A stretch of 64,000 nt of DNA from Hermatobates lingyangjiaoensis (taxonomy: Eukaryota > Arthropoda > Insecta > Hemiptera > Hermatobatidae): positions 11,454,001 to 11,518,000 of the forward strand of contig JAPFBL010000084.1 of assembly GCA_026182355.1 (NCBI GenBank). Direction: 5' to 3'. Shown piece by piece: positions 13,901 to 25,900 of this stretch. Under the pieces are notes generated by a model. It made no database searches. It saw only the letters and a program-made list of their open reading frames with translations, and was not told where the DNA came from. The position numbers and the translations under genes were made by a program. Within the stretch, counting starts at the first letter, position 1. Every line of letters starts with the position of its first letter.

Positions 13901-16900
13901 TAGGACTACTAATATGACGATATGATATAATATAATATGATATAATATGACGAGACGCAGTACATTCCGAAGAGAGCAAATACACTGTAAGATGAATGGT
14001 CTTCGTCAGGAAAATAGCGTGAACACTATATTTTAACAATTAATAATGTAAAATTAATTAATAAATGTTGATTTATAATATTATAATTCTTGAAAATAAT
14101 ATATCTCCTATAATGGACCTGTTGTAAATTTCTTTTTACTTTAAATCCGAAAGCACTATTTTAAAGAATGTGTATAATCCCGCAAAATGTTCAATTTAGT
14201 AAATAGAGCTCGAAAAAGAATGGTCTTATATAACAGATAATTTAAAAAGGGTAAAAAAGAAAGAAAGAAAGAAAAAGACATATGACATAACAACAGAAAC
14301 GCATGCATAACGCGTCTGAAAATACTGGAAAAATGTAATTTTTTCGTACGAAATCATACAAGATTCTAAGTTATTTAAGATTTTTTCATATAATCATACA
14401 AAGTCAAGATATCCCAATACTAGAATCTATATCAACTTCAACCAAATTTTTCTGGATGTATCAACAGAAAAAGAAAAAAAAATATGGTGGCAAACAGTTT
14501 GAAAATTCCATCCTCCAGCAAATTTGCATGTCAATTACTTAATGGTTTCTTAAGTAAATCATGTCACAACACTCAAAAACATACTATTATAATTATATAT
14601 TTTTACAAATAATTAATAACTATATTTTCACATCACAATATTCTGCATATAGATTATGACTGACTTAAAAAACCGTAGATTAATTAATGCCTCATTTATT
14701 TGAATTTTTATTTAAAATTTATTTAATGTACCTTATGGGCACATTATATTTTTTACGTAAATTTTGGATATATATGTAATTAAAAATTGGATCTGATTTA
14801 ATGTTGAGAGTAACTGGTCACAAAACTTTCAAACAAATATTAAAAACATACCTCACAAATTTGATTGTTCAGCAGATCGTACTTTAGAACGATCTTTTTT
14901 AGTAAAATCAAAAGGGATTTTATACATAAAAAGATTAGTTTACCACTGCAAGGTATTAAAAAACCTATTGATATTAGTAAATATTGTATTTCTATTTCGT
15001 TATCACATTATGTTAATGTGCTTGCCCCGTGTACCTGCTATTAACTTGCACTGACGTTTTTTTTTTGTTTTGAGAACTTGGTACAATACTTTTAGTAGCT
15101 GCTTACTCGCAGTAATATATTATTAATTTTAAGACACAGCATTATTCAAAATATTTTTAAAGCAAAGTTCCATTTTCCCTTATATGCTTTGTTGTTTTTA
15201 TTGTAAATGTTTTTACTTACATTTAGAGTCAGTTAGAAGGCGTAGGCATTTAATTTCTTGCAAAATTTAACTGCTTCCACTAAGACTACCAGATGTTCTT
15301 CCTCCATCCCCTATCCTTTTCTACCCCAGCCCCTCCCACACACCTTATCAGTCATCCTACAACCCTTTGAACTAATGGTATCAAAATCTTTAAATTCTTA
15401 TTATTTCCATATATATTAGTAATTTCTTAAGTGCTCTCTGGTGTATTTGTATTTTGGATGTAACCAGAGGAAGAACACTCAGGCGTTTTTAATAAAAACA
15501 TCGTTTTTATTACAAATTTGTAAGTAGAAACTTTTTGTAGTATTTTTCCCAAAATGAGTAAACACAACATAATAACCGACTAGACAACTCTGAATTAAGC
15601 CTAAATTGTAACTTGACTTAAATAATTGAAATATTAGAATCAAAACAGAACAATAAGCATCACTGAATAAGCAAAGCAAAACTTTTACTATATTTCAAAA
15701 AATATAGTCGAATGAACCAATGAAGTAACCTGATAAACATGATGAGGCCTTGGAGGAGTGTCCGAAAGAAAGACAGAGGGTAGCCATAGACTGATTATAT
15801 GTGATGTGATGTCAATATGTGATGGGCCTAAAGGGCCTCGAAGTGCTTCTAGTTCCATATATAGCCTGCTGATTATGGTATCTTTCGATGCAATTTGTCT
15901 CTGCAGTCTGTCATTCAATTGCATCAGTTCTCCATGCATCTCGGCCACCTACCATGAAAATTAGATTCTAGCATAGTTCTGAAAGAAACGTTGAGGAGAT
16001 TCTAAGGATATATAAATAACATAAATTTCATAACTAAGAAAACTTCCTTTGAGTTCTTTCTAAAATTCCATAATGGCTACTAAAAAATATTTCAATGTGC
16101 TCTATAACAGGATATCTGGAGTAGCCTACACTCTCATATTTACTAAAGTACAATAATGACATAATAAAGTAACACCAAACTTGTTAATAATGAATTGAGT
16201 TTTGGTTTCATTTTAATGTGACTATATTAAACTGAAGACATCATTAGCCAATGTGTCTATTACATTACTTTTCTAGTTCAGTCTTTCATCTAAAGAGACT
16301 CCCAAGCTATTCGAGTATCTCTGAGAGTTCTAGTTTAGTATATGTAATAAAGATGTTTGTGAGACCTACTTTATTTCTCCTTGAGAAACGTAAAAGTAAG
16401 GTTTTGGCTGGATTTATATCCAGACGTTACCTCTTTACCTATCTCTCGCCAATTTGGAGAGCATAACTCTTAAGCTCAAAGGTTGCACCATCAGTAATTG
16501 TTTAAACAAGAGAAGTGGTTTAAAATTAGTAGCAGTTTAGTCATCAAAGACCAAAAAGTACATTTCCATGATTCCATATTACCCAAAAACAATAGAGTTC
16601 ATGAACATACCAAGGACTATAAACCTGACAGTAAGATCTGTTTAAGGGAGTAACTTGTTGATTACAACACATTTGTTAGACAACCATCCATTATACGCTT
16701 TGTTAGACGCTGAGAAACATAATAAAATAAATGTTTCCTTTATTAATTTTTATAGATTTAAGAATTAAATATTCTTTCATATCCTACTATCTCATTAAAA
16801 TATCTCAAATTTCATATATAACAATTCTCTTTGTTATTCTCTATTCTGACAAAAAAAATCAAAGTAGACGTAAACAAATCCAAATAGTACAGGAAGTTAT

Positions 16901-19900
16901 CCGTTATTCCAAGTTGAGTTTTCAGTTTTTAGAGCTATATTGCCATTTGCAGTAACCAGAATTTTTTGGAAATATTTTTTTTAAGCATATCAACAAATTT
17001 TATGTATATTTATCTCATTAAATTTCATTTTCCTGTTGTTCACCACTTAGCGAAAAAAAATTATTGAAATTATAAAATGCACCATAACACACACCCTTCC
17101 GTTAATGTAATTTTAGCACAAAAGCATTCAGGTCATCCTCTTAAAAGGATCTATTTTTTCGTATGATTCCATAATGATCCCTTAAAGGGTGTGATCTGTA
17201 TCATATCTACAAACTTTCAGAATCTTTGGACAGAAAAGGGACTTTTCCATGACACAATACGATCCAAAAACCATAGGACACGTCTACATATAGGGCCCAT
17301 TTATGGGATAAAATATGTATTTGAACCATTAAAGGATGTGACCTGTAGTGTACGCACAAAAATTTGGATGTACACTCAACCAAACATGGAGGTCTTCAGT
17401 AAAACATCAAAAAAGGACTTTGTAAACCTCAACCTCAAAACATGTAAATCCATCTAAATCACGACATCAAATTTTTTCATGATTGCTATACTTTACTTAC
17501 AGTAAAGTAATAATGGAAGGATGTATCATGGAAATACAAATTACTAACAATGCTGTAAGGGGAAAGTTGTACCTTTCCAATTATAATTATACTTAATTAC
17601 ATTATACTTAATCATGTGAAGTAAAAAGAAATGTGTATAGGCATATAAATTAACTGTGATTGTAAATGAACACGAATTATTAGTGTTATTTACAGAAACT
17701 GTTATTTTCAGAAGTATCCATTGAATCAATCTAAAAAAGAATTGTTTCACATTCATCAAACATTTCAATACATATGTAGTATTTAGTTAAAACGAAAAGT
17801 AAGTAATAAAAAAGGTACAACTTACCTGAACTAGTTTTTGTTCGTAAAGACTAGTTTCTTCAATGGAGTTTTCTTCCTTTAACATCTGAACGGCGCTCAC
17901 ATATTTTCTTAACTGATGTTTTAATAATTCATTTTCCCTAAAATAAATTTATATTAATACATAGGAAGTTTAGCAAAGAAATTTGTTTTCTTGTCTTCAT
18001 TATAAATTACATTTGAAATTAAAGAAGTTGCTAACCTGTACACTGTTAAAAAACTATGACTAATAGTTTTGTAATGTTTGGTTTCATAAAAGATCCTTAA
18101 TACTTAAGGTGACCTAAATAATTAATACATAAAAACTAGTTCTTACAATGCTCATTATACTGATTTTTCATTTACTAACAAAATAACAATTACTACTCTA
18201 TCAAAACATTTTCAAAACTTCATCTACAGATTTACAATTCCAATTTCCTATGCAATTTGAAACAAATAATATTAATTTAAAATACTATTAAACAAACGCT
18301 AAAAAAATGTTAACCCTTAAAAAGCAACTTATTAGCAGGGCACAAACAATACGTTTTGTGAGAAGGTTGATATGCACTTGATAAATTTTCAGACTTTAAT
18401 TTTCAATAGGAAAAAATTAAATAATTCCTACCGGTTTAACTCCTGAACTTTGGTATCGGAAAGGCGTAGTTTTTCTTCTAGTTCTTCATATTTTTCTGTC
18501 ATTTTAGACTGATGGACATCATTTGTTTCCTTCAATTCATCAACGATACGTTGGAGTCTCTCAATTTCTTTGACAAGGGATTCACGAAAGTCCTTATCTA
18601 AACAAAATTAAATAATAAATGAAACCAGAACATATAAAGGACATGTTAAACCTTTAAACTTTAATATCAGACAGTTTCTATTAATCTTCAAGTTTATAAC
18701 AAAAATTATTTAAGAAGAGCAATTAAGCATAAAAAACAGGACTACCTTTAATTAATCGACACAATTACATAAATAATCTAGGAAACAAACTTGACATTTT
18801 TTTTAGATATACTTTATATGTTTTCAGCCTCAGGAAGTTTCGAAGAAAACTCGATACGAAATTCATGTTACGGGAACGACTTCCAGGACTAAACTCAAAC
18901 AAAACAATTTGTTAATTTTAAATACACATTCAACAACAAACTTCAGATATAATAATAAGTAATTATATGTAGTGAAAAATAAATTCCAAATGCTTTGCAT
19001 CTATAAATAGAAATTAACGCATTTTGCATTTGTTTGTCTACAATTATTACGAACAATCTGAAACATAAATGTGACAAAACTGAATCAATAATGAGAAACA
19101 AACCTTGGGGAGACTCTTTTGGCGATGAAATATCAGAATCGCGTTTCACTACAGCTTCATTTTCCTGTAAAAAAAAAAAAGTAAAAAATCGCACTAAAAA
19201 AATAACAATGTACCATAAGATAATATTTTTTCCTCACATCAGAGAAACTTGGAACTGATATAGAGTCTTCTGATGAGTGGGTCTCTTCACTCATGGATAC
19301 AGGAATCAATTCACCAATACTAGAATTATTCACTGGCCTCAGTATTCTAAACAGCGAAAATTAGTTTAGTTTTATTAGCGAATGGGCTATATAACATATT
19401 TTATGGATTATAATGAAATAAATTATATTAGTTCATCATTTTCATACTTTTCAATGTCTACGTCTATTGATTTAATAATATTTTCAATAATAAATATTTT
19501 CACTATCTTGGCTGCATCTCCAAAAGATATATTAATTTTTAAATGAGAAATTAACAACTGATGGCGCCTGTACGATATCGGGTAATCGTTAACGATCCCT
19601 ACTCCAAGACAAAATTTAGGGCTCCCAACCCATAATCAACAAGGTAATGTGGTTCACTCATAATTAAAATGGACATCAAATAACAAATAAGTCACCGTTT
19701 CCACATCTAGAACAGTAATCAAAGTGAAACTCTACAAATCTAAAGATATATATTTCGTCTATCCATGTTTTTTTCAGAGCTGAAAGTGGGCCTCATTTAT
19801 ATTAGTCCACAGAGACATAGTTCGATAACAACGTAACTTTTATTTACTAAAAAATCCTTCTTTGTTCTTGGCAAAACCATTGTTCTAGACTAAGTCTCTG

Positions 19901-22900
19901 GCAGAATAATTGACTTCATCAAACTAGCTTATGACAACCACACACCTTCTACTTTAATTGAAGATCATTAGTTTCCGAGGATCATCTTATTTATTAGCAT
20001 TGGAAAACAAACAAACCCCTTGATTCTAAAGTGAGACAAAGGTTGATTTTGAACATATAAGAAATAGAACATAAGAGTACATAAGCCTAATAATTATTTC
20101 AAATTAATTGATAATATACTTCAAAAAGCACGAATTTTTTAAAAAGGTAATTTTACAGTTCTAAAAGAATTAAGAATCTGTTTTAGTTTCTATTCCACAC
20201 AAATATTTACAGTAAAACATTAAACCCGTATAAGTTAATATTTTAAAAATGCATTTTAATTAGTTATCCTAATCACTTGCGTCTCAAACACAACTTACGA
20301 GGAATTAGTTTCTCCTTCACCGACGGTCTCCGTATCACTGTTCGATGCATCTATATCAAATAGGACACCTGTAGCTTCTTCTGCACACTCAACACCAACA
20401 TATATTGTTTCTTCCTAAAAGAATAATTTTTAATTTGAAAAACCGTTTAAGTTGGAAATATTGTAAAATGAAGTGTTTCTTTCAAAAACAAAACTTTTAA
20501 ACATAAACAAATATAACAAAAAAATACTCTAATGAAGCTCATTGGAATCAAATATAAATAAACCATCTGACTTCATAAAAATAAAGGTTCATTACAGTTT
20601 CATATATCATTTATAACTTCCACGACACGGACTACTAACAATCAAGACAGCAAGAATAATACACCACCCTAATGAAAGGCGAAAAATTCATTCATATTAG
20701 TAACACTACAGGTAATTTTAGAATATATAATAATAATAATAATAATAGAAATAATCAATAAGGCCGCAGTATAGAAACAGCCGTATACACTATTTTAGTC
20801 GAATCTAAAACGTATAGAAACCTAGTTAAATGACCTTTTTATCAATATTGAAGATATACATTAAAATCACAAGCGTGAACTACAAAAGAATAAATATAAT
20901 AAAAGATATATATATGTGTATATATAAATTAATTTAGTATATTAATAATTATATAGAAACACGAAAGAAAGAAATATGAATGAAAACTCGACTCTAGGAC
21001 ACTTTAAATATTATTTCGATCCTTTTATCGGTCATCCTAAGGAACGGAAGTGGTAAGGTGAGAAGACGAAAGTCAACTCAACAGCATCTCAGAATATGTG
21101 GAGATAGGCCACGAAAACGAAAAAAGTACTGGGAATAGCTGAATATAATAAATTACTTCCTTTTCCTATGAGTACTTATAACTTATATAATAAATTATAA
21201 AAGATACGCCACGCTGAGGGAAAATAAATTCAGGAATTATTTGTTATAACAGAGAGAGTAGTCATATTTTTTAACGAGGGAGTTGTGAAATCTAGTTATT
21301 TACACCACAACAATTAGTAATTAATAGCAACAAGAAATCAAATGTGAGAGAAGGGGAATGTGTCAAACGAAACCACATCTGCCCGATTTTTTTCTAGGCT
21401 GAACAGAGACATGTTAACAAAGGGGGGGATGAAGAGTAAAATGTCTCATACAAAAATAAAAACTTCGGTAAAGTAACCTGAAATTAGGTTACAATATGAG
21501 CTGAAGTTATAACCGTTGTCGGGTACTAGTCTCTACTGGTTTCTTGGGATAGCAAGTCAGGGAGGATTTATCAGACTTCTGCCTATCCATATCATTTGGC
21601 AGCCATGGTACCAAAAAAAAGAAGTTTTCACCTGAATAGCGCCGGACAGGATAGCTAGTTAATAATATTTTTACTTTACCGTATCATAAAAAATTTGAAC
21701 TCGCAATTTTTCGGATTTACTTGTTTTGAGGACCCCAAGTCATTTTTTTATGACGTCTGTGTGAGGTGGGTGAGTATCCAAAGTTTGTGAGCACGCCATA
21801 GACCACGCAGTTTAATGGAACAAATTCATACTTTACCTAAAAATGGGAAATATATGTAGATGTGTCCTACTGTTTTTTTTGGTAACATTGTACCATGGGA
21901 AGTCTTTTTTTTTTTTTTTTTTGGAGAAAACGTTATTTAAAATGATTTTTTTTTTCTAAGGTACTACTAACCCTAGACTACATGCAAATTGTTAGTACCA
22001 CAGAGGTTTAAAAATATGGAAGATGCATAACGTGCGAAACCAGTTGGTCGGCTTTAGCCTCAATTCACGAGGTAAGACTGACTTTTATAATAATATTGTT
22101 ATAACTATAGAGTATTTTAACTTTGGGATGCTTATAAACTGACAGAAACATTAACTAAAAAGACCCTCAGATTTTTAAAGCAACCTGAATGGTATGTTTT
22201 GCAATAAAATATAAAAATTTTGACTTATTAAATTTTTTCCTTAAACTATGGGTATTGTTCAACTTACCTCTCTGAAGAGCAAATGAATAGTTAGTTCCCA
22301 AATCCTTGACTAACAAAATAGAAAATTCCTTAAGCCTTAAAGGAATCATTCTGTTCTACTTTTTGGATATTATATTAGAATTTGCCGACAATTATACATT
22401 AGAATCCATTCAATCAGAACTAATATATAATTGTGTCAGTCAAAGAACCATGGAATGAATTACAATAACCTAATATAAAAATAAATAGTGTAAGTATAGG
22501 ATCTACCAGAACAGACACTGTGACCACTAGAGGCTACTCTCAGGGAAGTGTGCTATCGCCCTATTGTAATTATTAGTCGTGGATAAAGTAATTAACATTT
22601 CGAAGGATGCCCAAGGATGCGTAGATGTTCTTGTTATTATGAGAAGAGAAATACTTGGTGGTATTGCCTTTGAGCTTATGAGTCATCCTCTACAAATGGG
22701 CTATAATAGATGGGTAAACGATAAAATAATATAAAATCAGTTAAAACAGTCTTTATTCATTTCACAAGAAGAAATTAAGTAGTTCTCAAAGTCCTCTTCA
22801 CTGAAAATACTAAAATAGAACTCTCCAAATACCATTCAATCAGTTTAAATGAAAGAATGTTGCATGGAAGTGCCATGCAACAGATTCATTGACTATGGTC

Positions 22901-25900
22901 CTCATTTTAATTATAATACCATATCAAATTTTTCTACATCAACGATTTGAAGTGTTACAACTGATAAAATCGATATAACTATGATAAAACAAATTAAATA
23001 ATTAAATTGATTATCTTTGAGTTTGATATTTCACCAGAGAGTTTCAAACGAAACTGAAATTCGTTAGTTAACTTATTTACTTTATTACTCCACGAAGAAC
23101 CGACATATTTTTAGGTAATTACAGTGTCTAAAAGTTATTGGTACTAGAGGGACATGCGTTTCAAGAGACATTTTAAAAACATTGATATCCTCAATTCCTA
23201 AAAGAACATAATAAATGTTTACCTTGCTTCTTTCCATTTGTGGCGGAGATGATATAGTAATATTAATCTCATCATTACCACAGGAACTAGAATCACTAAT
23301 GATGCTACCTCTATCATTGCCTGTTGAGATTATTTGTGGATTATTTACTCGTTTATCTTGTTTTCTTTTAGCTAAAAGAAAAATTTAAAATGTCATAATA
23401 AATCCTACCATGAAAACTACAGAAGGAACAATGATGAAACTCAGATTCACCAATTTCAATGAAGATTGAAATTTTTCTATAAAAAATAAAGCATCTATAA
23501 AGTTTAAAAATTACTTCAATACCTCAACATTTTTTTGCTAAGTAGTAATACTACATCAAGCCATAAAGCAGAAATTGAATTTACCCATTTTTTCTCAAAT
23601 TTACCTCTATTTATTTCTTAGCCACACACATAAGTAAAACTATACTAACCTATAATATTTTAAGATTCATATAATGAAATTAATAATAAAATTGTGTCAT
23701 TTTTAACTTTTTATTCAATCAAAACGATTAAGCGTAAGAAATTTCTTTTAAATGTTTATAAATATATCAAGACCTAAAAATATCGATAACAGAAACAACC
23801 AGGATTCGAACCCATGACCTTGGGACCGAGAGCAAGTAATCTACTTCCAAGGTAGTAGTTTCAACCGTTTTTGCGCCAGACAGGTTTCATGGAAAATATA
23901 TTTTTATAAATGGGTCTAGTATGCAAAGGATACATTTATAGGACCACAGTGAAACATAAACAAATACATTCACTAAATAAAAAAAATCTATCTATGATTT
24001 GGCTATCCTTGGAAAACCCTACACGAAAAACACAAAGAAAAACTGAACCCAAAGTTTTTGGTCTTAATTTAGCGGCAACTGTTACGTGATATGTGCAAAA
24101 AGGAGGAAGATGGCAAAATAAACAGGACAGAATTTGTCATTTTTCAAAACAAAACATCTTTCAGACTCCAATAATTACTAAAAAGTAAATTATATATAAT
24201 TATTTTTCTTTCCATGAGGCTCAGAATTAAACGAAAAAGACATGCACTGTAGTTGAGGACCACTGACCTAAGCCATTGACGTTCTTTCAGAATATAATCA
24301 TTATTAATAAGAAAAATTGGTAGTCAAAATCCTAAAAGGGATTGAGAGCAATAATTGTCAATATAGTCCTTAATAAAAACATATTAAAAAACGTTACTCT
24401 AACACAGTCCTTTAAAAAGGACTAAATATTAATTACCCTGAATAGGAGGGGGCTCTGTGATGATATGTTCATTTTCTCTTCCAATTAATGCTGCAGATGG
24501 AACTGCAGAATTATTCATTTCGAGTCTATCAATACTAATAGCAAATAATATACTGCTCAGACCTAGAAAAATAAAAATATTTCCCATAAAATGCTCTCAA
24601 CCATGATGTAACAAAATTCTGCATATTTATTAATTTTATAAAAAGAATATAAAACCTACAAAAATTAGTATCGATAACAGACACGTCAACAGGTTCATAT
24701 TCTCTTATATCACACAATGAATAAATTAATGAGTTATACATTAAATGAATGAAATCATTTCAATTTAATTTTGTTAAATTTTCCAATTTCAATCACTGTA
24801 TTACAAAGATACAGGTTTATGTTACACGAAATGAGCTGCAGTTGCATTTCATAATGGGATACAATGAAACAAATTAGACTAAGTGCAAGAGAATTTTCGA
24901 CAGTTTAGCAATAAAAAAAATTGCTATTTCGACTAAATAGTCCACAGATTTTGCTAAAACTGTAAGAAAAAAGTCTAAAGAAAGATATTATTGATTAGAG
25001 TATAAGAAAAAAAAGAAAAGAATCTTTCATAATTTACATATTCTGATTTTATACAAGGAAAAAGGTAACAGTGAAAATAATTTCTCTTCAACTACTTTAC
25101 CAGAACAACTATACTTCTAGTTAGAACAGAGATTTTAAATCATTTACATATTAGGAGGTTATATTATAATAAAACAAACAAAAGTTTACAATAAAATTAC
25201 ATTGTCTTTTAAATTCAGTCGAAGAGTAGTTTAACAAACATTTTCATTTAACATTTATGATATAAAAAACAATAGCATAACATACTGTTGCTTTCAAATA
25301 TTCAATATTATATTACCATTTGTCATACTATTCTTCAGATTTTCCTACAACAGAGCACAAATAATCTAACTTTATTATTTTGTAATACCATCAACAATTG
25401 TTTAAAAAACAATATAACGTGGAAAATTTAGTATAGCCTACTTGTACTTTATATATATATATAAAAGGCGAATTAGCACAAAAAACACATTTAAAAGAAT
25501 AATTACATCTTTCTGAAATGAAACACTGAAAATTAACCAGCATTTTTTTAAATTTATGTTTATAACAATAAGCAATCAATGTTAAGTGTAAAAATATTAT
25601 AAGCTTATTAGTACCACAAAGATACGCGTTCCAAAACCGATAGAGAGAGTAATAAATATACAAGGTATGATAGTTAATAATTATAGTTATAATATTCAGG
25701 GTATCATAAACAATAATATCAGGCCGTCAAATATAAACATGTTTAGGTAGTATGAGTAGTGGCCATACTCATGTAAATAAGTTGGACTCATCGCTAAACT
25801 ATAGACGGTTTAGAGAACAGATAACTACACAAATGTTAAATCTCTAGAGTTTAATAAAAAGAAATCACAAAAAAAAGACAACAGTGAATGGAGTAGGAAA

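Larger units (their letters stand above)
20415..23222. other. SNX29 intron with repeat and LINE remnants
   Basis: A 2.8 kb intron containing a minus-strand hairpin/GAAA motif (21014-21041), a dispersed-repeat copy (21664-22000) and a reverse-transcriptase remnant (22500-22720). The rest has no recognisable content. Confidence 0.6.

Noticed and set aside
13989..14015. Minus-strand CCTGACGAAGACC as a hammerhead-like site
   Set aside because: No GAAA box or paired stem follows, so only the first box is present.
24535..24741. Minus-strand ORF whose NSLIYSLCDI looks like the SNX29 residues after the RUN domain
   Set aside because: No AG acceptor precedes it in a usable phase, and the true exon (24562-24437, GLSSILFAISID) fits the phase exactly.
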